Positions 1-5,415 of a stretch of DNA of 7,845 nucleotides are shown here, in pieces; the first letter of the stretch is position 1; the number at the start of each line of letters is the position of its first letter. The notes below the pieces were generated by a model, which saw only the letters and a list, made by a program, of their open reading frames with translations, did no database searches and had not been told where the DNA came from. Made by a program: the position numbers and the translations under genes. Source of the stretch: DASUMP01 sp036277635 (lineage in GTDB: Bacteria > Actinomycetota > Acidimicrobiia > IMCC26256 > PALSA-610); contig DASUMP010000148.1 in the NCBI GenBank assembly GCA_036277635.1, forward strand, positions 1 through 7,845, in the 5' to 3' direction.

Positions 1-779
1 GTCAGCGTGAGGTCGCCGTTCGCGACGTTCGTGACACGCACCTGGTAGGTGCCGGGCGTCGACGGCGCAGTGACCGACAGGTTGCGAGTGATGCTCCCGC
101 CCGGCGCGAGCTCTTCGAGGACGCCGCCCGCGGTGCAGACCTGGCTGCCGCCGGTCACGTACGCGCACGGCGGCATCGGGACGCGCATCGTCCACGACGA
201 CGTGTTGACGAACGTGAGCGTGAACGCAGGCGCGCCGCCGGGCGGCGCGCTGATCTGGGTGGTCGACAGCGTGCGCGTGAGGCCGGTGTAGTCGGTGGGG
301 CTGTGCGTGGTGGGTGGCGTGCTCGGCTGGGTCGCCGGCGGTTGGGTGACCGGCGGCTGCGTGTCGGGGGTCGACACCGGCGGCGGGACGACAGCGGGCG
401 CGTCGGTCGTCGGGACCGCCGAGGTGGGGATCGACGTCTGGGGCGCGCTCGACGGCGTTGTGCGCGCCGTCGAGGGAGAGCTGTCGGTGGCGACGTCGTC
501 GCCGTCGTCGCGCAGCGCGGCGGCGCCGAGCGCGACCACGAGGAGGGTGATCACGACCGCGGCGGCGACGATGAGCGGACGGAGCGCGCGGCGCCAGCGG
601 GCGGGCGGATCGTCGACGGCGACGACCTCGACGGGGCGGGTGCGGTCGTCGACGACGATCTCGATGCCGTCGGCGTGCACGACCGCGACGTCGTGGTCGA
701 GCAGGGTGATCTCGGTGTCGTCGCGGAGCGTCGTCGCGTCCTGCTCGACCGACTCCGGCTCGCGACCGGGTGTCGCCAT
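1..779 (-). CDS. Membrane-anchored Ser/Thr/Pro-rich protein A with C-terminal beta-sandwich-like domain (partial, 3' end outside window)
   Basis: I translated this frame directly: ATG at 779-777, then 259 codons with no stop to the left edge. Residues 1-65 are charged and presumably cytoplasmic. Residues 66-89 form one hydrophobic membrane segment after an Arg-rich stretch (RWRRALRP), which fits N-in topology. Residues 90-162 are a Thr/Pro/Ser-rich extracytoplasmic linker with short TQPP[VA] repeats. Residues 163-259 form a beta-rich domain with NTSSWTM at 192-198, cysteines at 205 and 215 (possible disulfide), LAPGG at 224-228 and PGTY at 242-245. The domain aligns with the C-terminal half of the protein encoded at 1620-2378, which ends a few residues beyond the equivalent of A's last visible residue. 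A's stop codon is therefore probably only about a dozen bases outside the window. A GGGAGG Shine-Dalgarno lies 11 bases before the ATG, a little far. I recognise no named family. Role is unknown, perhaps an envelope or surface protein. Confidence 0.8.
   Translation of the reverse strand, partial: MATPGREPESVEQDATTLRDDTEITLLDHDVAVVHADGIEIVVDDRTRPVEVVAVDDPPARWRRALRPLIVAAAVVITLLVVALGAAALRDDGDDVATDSSPSTARTTPSSAPQTSIPTSAVPTTDAPAVVPPPVSTPDTQPPVTQPPATQPSTPPTTHSPTDYTGLTRTLSTTQISAPPGGAPAFTLTFVNTSSWTMRVPMPPCAYVTGGSQVCTAGGVLEELAPGGSITRNLSVTAPSTPGTYQVRVTNVANGDLTL
315..359 (-). repeat. Three 15-base tandem units in the linker of protein A
   Basis: Reading the minus strand from 359, three consecutive 15-base units begin with CAG or CAA. 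They encode QPPVT, QPPAT and QPSTP. The first two differ at only a few bases and the third has diverged. This is a small coding repeat in the extracellular Thr/Pro linker, typical of flexible wall-spanning stalks. Its copy number could vary between strains. Confidence 0.6.
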
Positions 780-900
780 GGTGCCTGGTGCCTCCCTTGC
801 CCCTGGCCCCTACTCCGGTCCCGCGTCGTGGGAAGTCCATTCTCCCACCTCCAGACCCCTCACGCCACGCACGCGCTCAGATCTGGTCAGGACTCACACG
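780..900. other. Short intergenic region between methyltransferase stop and protein A start
   Basis: This 121-base gap holds the Shine-Dalgarno GGGAGG for protein A (791-796 on the complement). It also holds a weak inverted repeat GTGGGA (828-833) / TCCCAC (843-848), whose spacing and lack of a T tract do not make a convincing terminator. I see no clear -35/-10 pair for protein A, so read-through from the upstream gene is possible. No small gene is evident. Confidence 0.5.
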
Positions 901-1623
901 TCAGGGGAGGCGTTCGAGCAGGAGCCAGCCGAAGCCGAGGACCCCGCGGTAGCCGCACTCGTACTCGGAACGGCGGTCGATGGCGAGCTCCCGGGCGGTG
1001 TCGGAGCCGACGGCGAGCACGCCGGCGCGCCAGTCGGTCTCGAAGTCGTCCCATTCGGTGATGGTCGACATCGCGGCGTCGACGACGCGCCAGCCACTCG
1101 CGGTGGCGAGGCCGAGCAGCTCGGGGAGTCCGATCGGCAGGTCGCCGAACGTCTCCCACGACCACTCGTCAGGGGGTGCGATCCAGCATCCCTCGCCGAC
1201 GAGCGCGTGTTGGGCGCCGATCGCGTTGCGGAGGTGCGAGAACGCGGAGCCGGCGCCGCCGAACGCGTGCGCGGCGCCGACACAGATCGCGACGTCGGCG
1301 GACTCGATCCAGCCGGCGGCGTCGGTGGGCACGAACCGCACGCGATCGTGGAGCCCGCGGGCCTTCGCCCGATCGGTCGCGTCCTCGAGCAGGTCGGGGT
1401 CGAGGTCGACCCCGACGCCCCGGGAGCTCGGCGACGCCGCCAGGGTGCGCAGCAGCAGCTCGGCTCGCCCGCAGCCGAGGTCGACGACGGTGTCGGGCGC
1501 CGTGGCCGAGATCGCGTCGACGAGCTTCGTCGCGCGGGTCTCGCCGAGCGGTGCGTTGAACTGCACTGCCCGCGCTCCCGCGCGCAGCAGGGCTCGGTGT
1601 TCGGCGGGGTCGAGATCGGTCAC
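901..1623 (-). CDS. Class I SAM-dependent methyltransferase
   Basis: The product is 240 residues, with a GTG start at 1623-1621 and a TGA at 903-901. It has a Rossmann-fold methyltransferase core. The SAM-binding motif I VVDLGCGRAELL is at residues 46-57, the acidic residue closing strand 2 is D73 in GVDLD, and D101 follows strand 3 (VRFVPTD). A further strand is at VAICVGAAHA (111-120). The C-terminal part carries WDDFETDW (191-198) and GFGWLLLER (230-238), features I associate with small-molecule-type methyltransferases of actinomycetes, although the substrate cannot be read from sequence. The GTG overlaps the TGA of the upstream membrane-protein gene in a GTGA junction, which fixes the start and implies translational coupling. 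The frame stays open upstream to 1947, but that stretch is Arg/His-rich and lies over the C-terminal domain of the neighbouring gene. The protein is probably cytosolic. A truncated or degenerate enzyme is unlikely, since all core elements are present. Confidence 0.88.
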   Translation of the reverse strand: MTDLDPAEHRALLRAGARAVQFNAPLGETRATKLVDAISATAPDTVVDLGCGRAELLLRTLAASPSSRGVGVDLDPDLLEDATDRAKARGLHDRVRFVPTDAAGWIESADVAICVGAAHAFGGAGSAFSHLRNAIGAQHALVGEGCWIAPPDEWSWETFGDLPIGLPELLGLATASGWRVVDAAMSTITEWDDFETDWRAGVLAVGSDTARELAIDRRSEYECGYRGVLGFGWLLLERLP

Positions 1624-2378
1624 CCGACGACCTGCAGCGTGAGCGTGGCGAGGTCGCGGACGTAGACGAGGGTCGAGATCAGCATCGGGTAGGTCCCGGG
1701 GACTCGGGGTGCGACGAACGGGAGCTCGTTCGTATACGTGGCGCCGGGTGCGAGCGTCCCGAGCACGGACCCGGGCGCGCAGTACTCGGTCTCGTCGGGT
1801 CGGTCGATGCGGAGGCAGAGGCCCGTGCCGATCGTCATGGTCCACGTCGACGTGTTCGTGCGGGTGACGATGATCGTCCCCCGCTCGCCGGGCGCGAGGG
1901 TGAACGCCGTCGGCGTGACGGTATGGACCATGCCTGTGTGGTCCCACGGGTTGTGCACGGTTGTGGTCGTCGGGGCCGCTGTGGACGTGGGCGTCGGCGA
2001 GGGTGACGTCGACGGGGGCGCAGTCGTGGTGTCCGGCGTCGTGCGGCGCGTCGGGCTCGGTGTGCCGCTCGCCGTGTCGACGTCAGCGCCGGGGTTGTCC
2101 GCCGCGCTCGACGGTCGTTCGATGCCCGACGCAGAGGTCGCGCTCGACGTGGCGCCCGGCACCGACGAGGGCTTCGGGACGCTCACGACGACCCCGCCGA
2201 CCTCGATCCGGGTCGTCGGGGGAGTGCTCGACGGGGTGCGGGTCGCGTCCGCTTCGGACTCGGGCGCGTCGGAGCCGCCGTCGAGCGCGACGGTCACGGC
2301 AACAAGGGCGAGCGCTGCCACAAGCGCGATCGCGCCCGCAACGAGGCTGGTCCTCGCCGGCCGCCATCGCCGCATCAT
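1620..2378 (-). CDS. Membrane-anchored or secreted Ser/Thr/Pro-rich protein B, paralogue of protein A
   Basis: This encodes 252 residues from the ATG at 2378 (a second ATG follows at 2375). The start is supported by GGAGG 4 bases before the first ATG and 7 before the second. Residues 1-10 are basic (MMRRWRPART) and residues 11-32 are a hydrophobic Ala/Val/Leu segment, so this is a signal anchor or signal peptide. Residues 33-142 form a Ser/Thr/Pro/Asp-rich linker. Residues 143-252 are a beta-rich domain with NTSTWTM at 175-181, cysteines 188 and 200, LAPG at 209-212 and PGTY at 227-230. The same motif series occurs in the same order in protein A, so the two are homologous in this domain but differ in their N-terminal parts. 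The domain has the look of an Ig-like or BsuPI-like beta sandwich, which is inference only. The gene is first in the leftward cluster and overlaps the methyltransferase gene. It is divergent from the acyl-CoA dehydrogenase gene. Function is unknown. Confidence 0.82.
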   Translation of the reverse strand: MMRRWRPARTSLVAGAIALVAALALVAVTVALDGGSDAPESEADATRTPSSTPPTTRIEVGGVVVSVPKPSSVPGATSSATSASGIERPSSAADNPGADVDTASGTPSPTRRTTPDTTTAPPSTSPSPTPTSTAAPTTTTVHNPWDHTGMVHTVTPTAFTLAPGERGTIIVTRTNTSTWTMTIGTGLCLRIDRPDETEYCAPGSVLGTLAPGATYTNELPFVAPRVPGTYPMLISTLVYVRDLATLTLQVVG

Positions 2379-2382
2379 CGTG

Positions 2383-2387
2383 CCTCC
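2383..2387 (-). promoter_or_regulatory. Shine-Dalgarno of protein B
   Basis: The minus strand reads GGAGG here, 4 bases before the ATG at 2378 and 7 bases before the ATG at 2375. It rules out the far-upstream in-frame start near 2804, which would overlap the divergent gene. It slightly favours the second ATG by spacing. Confidence 0.65.
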
Positions 2388-2471
2388 ACGCTCCACTGGG
2401 GAACCCGATCCCCCATCAGTGTCCCGCGTCCGGGCACTCCGTGTCACCAGTGGTGTCGATGCGTGCCGTGG

Positions 2472-2498
2472 TCGTCGAATCGACGGTCGATTCGACGA
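2472..2498. promoter_or_regulatory. Perfect 12-base inverted repeat, candidate operator
   Basis: The left arm TCGTCGAATCGA (2472-2483) is matched exactly by the right arm TCGATTCGACGA (2487-2498) around a CGG centre. Nested inside are two 11-base pseudo-palindromes, GTCGAATCGAC (2474-2484) and GTCGATTCGAC (2486-2496), with centres 12 bases apart. The site lies between divergent genes, 37 bases before the acyl-CoA dehydrogenase ATG and 93 bases before the protein B ATG. This is typical of a dimeric repressor site (TetR-type regulators often control acyl-CoA dehydrogenase genes), but no regulator gene is in the window. It is not a terminator, because neither flanking gene ends here. Confidence 0.5.
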
Positions 2499-2520
2499 AG
2501 AGGGGTGTGGGGGGCGCCGG

Positions 2521-2526
2521 TAGGCT
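2521..2526 (+). promoter_or_regulatory. Possible -10 element (TAnnnT) for the acyl-CoA dehydrogenase operon
   Basis: TAGGCT fits the loose actinobacterial TAnnnT -10 pattern and ends 9 bases before the ATG at 2536. If used, the transcript would have almost no leader, which fits the absence of a well-placed Shine-Dalgarno. No convincing -35 is visible, and a six-base match of this kind occurs often by chance. Confidence 0.25.
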
Positions 2527-2535
2527 CCGCCGCCG

Positions 2536-3702
2536 ATGGACTTCGAACTCGCCCCCGAGCTCGCGGAGCTCCAGTCGACGGTCCGCAAGCTCGCCCAGGA
2601 GCGGATCGCGCCCCGGGCGCGGGAGGTCGATGCGACCGGCGAGTACCCGACCGACTTCTTCGAGGTGTTCCGCGACGCCGGCCTCCTCGGCCTCGTGATC
2701 CCCGAGGAGTACGGCGGCTCCGGCGCCGGGATCCTCGGCCTCACCCTCGCCATCGAGGAGGTCGCCAAGTACTCCAACACCGCCGCGCTGATGCTCCTGC
2801 TCACCCGGCTGCCGACGGGCCCGGTGCTGATCGCGGGCAGCGAGGAGCAGAAGCAGCGCTACGTGCGCGCCGTGGCGAGCGGTCAGCAGCGCGCCGGCTT
2901 CGGTCTGTCGGAGCCGCAGGCGGGCAGCGACGTCATGGGGATGCGCACCAAGGCGGTCGCCGACGGCGACGACTGGGTCCTCACCGGCACGAAGTGCTGG
3001 ATGTCGGGCGTCGTGCAAGCCGACTGGTACTGCGTGTTCGCGAAGACCGGTCCGGCCGACAGCCGCGCCCACGACTCGGTGTCGTGCTTCATCGTCGAGC
3101 GCTCGTGGCCGGGCGTCTCGGTCGGGCGCACCGACCACAAGATGGGCGTGCGCGGCGTCGACACCGGCGAGCTGCTGCTCGACGGCGTGCGGGTGCCGAA
3201 GGAGAACGTCGTCGGCGAGGTCGGCGGCTTCCGGCTCGCGATGCTCGGCCTCAACTCGATGCGCCCGATCGTCGCCGCGCGCGGCATCGGGCTCGCCGAA
3301 GGCGCGCTCATGTACGCCGTCGAGTACGTGAAGCAACGCGCCGCGTTCGGCAAGACGATCGCCGACATGCAAGGCGTCCAATGGAAGATCGCCGAGCTCG
3401 CGACCGAGATCGAAGCGGCCCGCCTCCTCACGTACCGCGCCGCGGCCATGGCCGACGCCGGGCAGTTCACGAAGGAGTACGTGCCGTTCCTCTCGATGGC
3501 GAAGTACTTCGCCACCGAGGTCGCGGTGAAGGTGAGCGGCGAAGCCCTGCAGATGCTCGGCGCCGCCGGCTACATGGAGGACCACCTCACCGAGCTCTAC
3601 TACCGCGACGCGAAGCAGCTCACCATCGTCGAGGGCACGAGCCAGGTGCAGCTCGGCCTCATCGCGCGCGGCGTGCTCGACCACGATCTGTGGTGGGATT
3701 GA
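2536..3702 (+). CDS. Acyl-CoA dehydrogenase
   Basis: The product is 388 residues, a normal length for a cytosolic FAD-dependent acyl-CoA dehydrogenase, which introduces the alpha-beta double bond of an acyl-CoA and passes electrons to electron transfer flavoprotein. The N-terminal helical domain covers about residues 1-117. The central beta domain starts with the FAD/substrate signature FGLSEPQAGSD (122-132) and GTKCWMSG (151-158). The C-terminal helical domain has QRAAFGK (267-273) and LGAAGYMED (341-349). The catalytic base is expected at E366 in VEGTSQVQ, the position used by medium- and short-chain enzymes, so the enzyme looks active. The substrate (straight, branched or aromatic acyl-CoA) cannot be decided. 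The ATG at 2536 gives the expected MDFELAPEL N-terminus, and GGTAGG about 10 bases upstream is only a weak ribosome site. It is first in a likely operon with trpD and the zinc-ribbon gene, under a candidate palindromic operator. Confidence 0.95.
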   Translation: MDFELAPELAELQSTVRKLAQERIAPRAREVDATGEYPTDFFEVFRDAGLLGLVIPEEYGGSGAGILGLTLAIEEVAKYSNTAALMLLLTRLPTGPVLIAGSEEQKQRYVRAVASGQQRAGFGLSEPQAGSDVMGMRTKAVADGDDWVLTGTKCWMSGVVQADWYCVFAKTGPADSRAHDSVSCFIVERSWPGVSVGRTDHKMGVRGVDTGELLLDGVRVPKENVVGEVGGFRLAMLGLNSMRPIVAARGIGLAEGALMYAVEYVKQRAAFGKTIADMQGVQWKIAELATEIEAARLLTYRAAAMADAGQFTKEYVPFLSMAKYFATEVAVKVSGEALQMLGAAGYMEDHLTELYYRDAKQLTIVEGTSQVQLGLIARGVLDHDLWWD

Positions 3703-3714
3703 GCACTCGTGCTC
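3701..3714 (+). repeat. Short palindrome overlapping the acyl-CoA dehydrogenase stop codon
   Basis: GAGCAC (3701-3706) and GTGCTC (3709-3714) are exact inverted copies separated by TC, starting inside the TGA stop. There is no T tract, so it is unlikely to terminate transcription. It sits directly before the trpD ribosome site and could form a small hairpin in the mRNA, or it may be chance. Confidence 0.3.
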
Positions 3715-3715
3715 G

Positions 3716-3722
3716 GGTGGGG
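3716..3722 (+). promoter_or_regulatory. Shine-Dalgarno of trpD, decides the start
   Basis: GGTGGGG lies 8 bases before the ATG at 3731. The alternative in-frame GTG at 3722 begins inside this motif and would have no ribosome site of its own, so the ATG is preferred. Confidence 0.5.
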
Positions 3723-3730
3723 TGCCCTCG

Positions 3731-4792
3731 ATGACTGAACCAGCCACGACGCCGGCACTCACGGCCGCGCTCGCCAAGCTCGTGCGGCGGATCGACCTGC
3801 TCGACGACGACATCGCGGGCGCGCTCGGCGAGATCTTGCGCGGCGAGGCCACCGACGTCGCAGCAGCCGGGTTCATCGTCGCGTTGCGCACGAAAGGCGA
3901 GACGACCGACGAGCTCGCCGCGCTCGTGCGCACGATGCACGAGCACTCGACGCGCGTCGTCGTCGCCGACGGTGCGATCGACACGTGCGGCACCGGCGGC
4001 GACCGGGCAGGCACGATCAACGTCTCGACGATGGCGGCGCTCGTGGCTGCCGGCGCGGGCGCACGCGTCGTGAAGCACGGCAACCGGGCCGCGTCGTCGG
4101 CGTGCGGATCCGCCGACGTGCTCGAAGCGCTCGGCGTCGCGATCGACCTCGGCCCCGAGGGCGTCGCGCGCTGCGTCGACGAGGCGGGTGTGGGGTTCTG
4201 CTTCGCGCCGCGCTACCACCCGGGCATGCGGTTCCTGGGGCCGGCGCGGCGCGCGCTCGGCGTGCCCACGACCTTCAACTTCCTCGGCCCGCTCGCCAAC
4301 CCGGCGCGAGTGACGCGCCAGGCCGTCGGTGTGTCCGACGAGCACATGGCCGCGCGCATGCTCGGCGCACTGCGCGAGCTCGGCAGCGAGCGAGCCCTCG
4401 TGTTCCACGGCGACGACGGTCTCGACGAGCTCACGACGACCACGACCTCGACCGTGCACCAGCTCGACGGTGGCGAGGTGAGCACGTTCACGGTGGACCC
4501 GCGCGACCACGACATGCCGCTCGTGACCGTCGCGGCGCTCGCCGGCGGCGACGCCGCGACGAACGCGGAGCACGTGCGGGCGGTGCTCGAAGGGCATCGA
4601 GGCCCCACCCGCGACGTCGCCGTCCTCAACGCGGCCGCGGCGTTGCTCGTGGCCGGCATCGCGGCCGACCTGACCGACGGGGTCCGGCTCGCCCACGACG
4701 CGATCGACGCGGGCTACGCCGCCGAGGCGCTCGAGTCGCTCGTGCGGGTCAGCAACGCGGCGAAGGCCGACGAAGTCGCGGAGACGCGCTGA
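3731..4792 (+). CDS. trpD: Anthranilate phosphoribosyltransferase
   Basis: This encodes 353 residues from the preferred ATG at 3731 (356 from the GTG at 3722). The enzyme joins anthranilate to phosphoribosyl pyrophosphate, the second committed step of tryptophan synthesis. Family signatures are all present: the PRPP pocket DTCGTGGD (84-91), NVST (97-100), KHGNR (115-119), SSACGSADVLEALG (122-135), FAPRYHPGMR (158-167), FNFLGPLANP (182-191) and the metal-binding GLDEL around D232-E233. The small helical N-terminal domain covers about residues 10-75. Length is typical of a monofunctional TrpD. No other trp gene is nearby, which I know to be usual for actinomycetes, where trpD is often separate from the main trp genes. 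It lies 28 bases after the acyl-CoA dehydrogenase gene and 1 base before the zinc-ribbon gene. The upstream neighbour has no obvious role in tryptophan synthesis, so the grouping may only reflect shared transcription. Confidence 0.96.
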   Translation: MTEPATTPALTAALAKLVRRIDLLDDDIAGALGEILRGEATDVAAAGFIVALRTKGETTDELAALVRTMHEHSTRVVVADGAIDTCGTGGDRAGTINVSTMAALVAAGAGARVVKHGNRAASSACGSADVLEALGVAIDLGPEGVARCVDEAGVGFCFAPRYHPGMRFLGPARRALGVPTTFNFLGPLANPARVTRQAVGVSDEHMAARMLGALRELGSERALVFHGDDGLDELTTTTTSTVHQLDGGEVSTFTVDPRDHDMPLVTVAALAGGDAATNAEHVRAVLEGHRGPTRDVAVLNAAAALLVAGIAADLTDGVRLAHDAIDAGYAAEALESLVRVSNAAKADEVAETR

Positions 4793-4793
4793 G

Positions 4794-5396
4794 GTGCCCG
4801 CGCTCCAGTGCCCGGACTGCGGCTCGCGCCACCCGCTCGACGAGTATGCCGATCGCGCCGCGTTCCGGTGTTCGGGGTGCGGGCGCACGCTGAAGGTCCC
4901 CGACCAGTTCCGTCGCGACGTGGCGCCGCCGGCCGCGGGCGACGGATCCGACGCGACCCGCGTCGCTCCGGTCGCGTCGCCGCCCACGACGACCGCCTAC
5001 CACCGCCCGGCGCCGCCGCGCTCGATCGAGGTCGTCCCGAAGGGCGCCCCGCTCGTCGCGCGGTTCGGACTCTGGGTGCTCGCCATCCCGGTGTCGTTGT
5101 GGCTGACCTACCGGATCGCCCGGGGCGTGGGTGTCCTCACCGCCGATCAGGTCGAAGACGTGTTCTTCGACCAGGACTGGGGTCGGTTCTGGCCGCTCGC
5201 CCGCTTGCTGCCGCTGTGGGCGCTGCTCGCTGCGCTCGCCGTGCACTTCGGGGTGCTCGGCATCGAGCGGTACCGCCGCAGTCGCGCCGAGGCGCGCGTC
5301 GCGCCGCGGCGCGGCGCGGTCCGCGCCTCGACTCCCGAGGTCGACGTGACGCCCCCGGCGCGGGCGCTCGACGACGCGACCGGCACGGCCGGCTGA
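4794..5396 (+). CDS. Zinc-ribbon membrane protein, function unknown
   Basis: The product is 200 residues, with a GTG start at 4794, one base after the trpD stop, so it is probably translated by coupling with trpD. The N-terminus is a zinc ribbon with two CxxC knuckles, C6/C9 and C26/C29, 16 residues apart. Residues 40-80 are a Pro/Ala/Thr-rich linker. Two hydrophobic segments, about 87-108 and 133-157, are joined by an acidic loop (DQVEDVFFDQDWG, 118-130). The C-terminal tail is Arg-rich (160-174) and then acidic and Pro-rich. The likely topology is a helical hairpin with both ends in the cytoplasm, so the zinc ribbon would face nucleic acid or protein partners inside the cell. I do not recognise a named family. 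Its tight linkage with trpD need not mean a metabolic link. Its stop codon is 19 bases from the stop of the convergent YihY-family gene. Confidence 0.82.
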   Translation: MPALQCPDCGSRHPLDEYADRAAFRCSGCGRTLKVPDQFRRDVAPPAAGDGSDATRVAPVASPPTTTAYHRPAPPRSIEVVPKGAPLVARFGLWVLAIPVSLWLTYRIARGVGVLTADQVEDVFFDQDWGRFWPLARLLPLWALLAALAVHFGVLGIERYRRSRAEARVAPRRGAVRASTPEVDVTPPARALDDATGTAG

Positions 5397-5415
5397 CGCC
5401 GCCGCTCGGTTCCCG

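Noticed and set aside
295..1665. Long plus-strand open frame of 456 codons across the methyltransferase and protein A region
   Set aside because: It is antisense to the methyltransferase and protein A, both of which have clear domain structure. Its product is low-complexity Arg/Ala/Gly/Ser-rich, as expected of a shadow frame in GC-rich DNA.
1624..1947. Upstream extension of the methyltransferase to 1947
   Set aside because: The extension is His/Arg/Asp-rich and out of frame over the conserved domain of protein B. The GTG at 1623 gives a complete methyltransferase and a GTGA coupling junction.
2394..2421. CACTGGGG...CCCCCATCAGTG imperfect inverted repeat near the protein B start
   Set aside because: The stem needs bulges and is much weaker than the perfect palindrome nearby. 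It could be chance, although it does overlap the leader of protein B.
2445..2455. CACCAGTGGTG short palindrome
   Set aside because: Arms of five bases are expected by chance in an intergenic region of this size, and there is no second copy.
2379..2804. Upstream extension of protein B to an apparent start near 2804
   Set aside because: The extension is Ser/Arg-rich, overlaps the divergent acyl-CoA dehydrogenase and precedes a strong GGAGG-ATG start with a membrane anchor.
2463..3734. Plus-strand frame of 423 codons overlapping the acyl-CoA dehydrogenase in another phase
   Set aside because: It is an Arg-rich out-of-frame translation of the acyl-CoA dehydrogenase gene.
2416..4083. Minus-strand open frame of 555 codons over the acyl-CoA dehydrogenase and trpD start
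   Set aside because: The translation is rich in His/Arg/Glu/Ala without motifs and mirrors a well-supported gene. It is a GC-codon shadow.
3659..4987. Minus-strand open frame of 442 codons over trpD
   Set aside because: It is antisense to trpD, which carries every family signature. It has no motif of its own.
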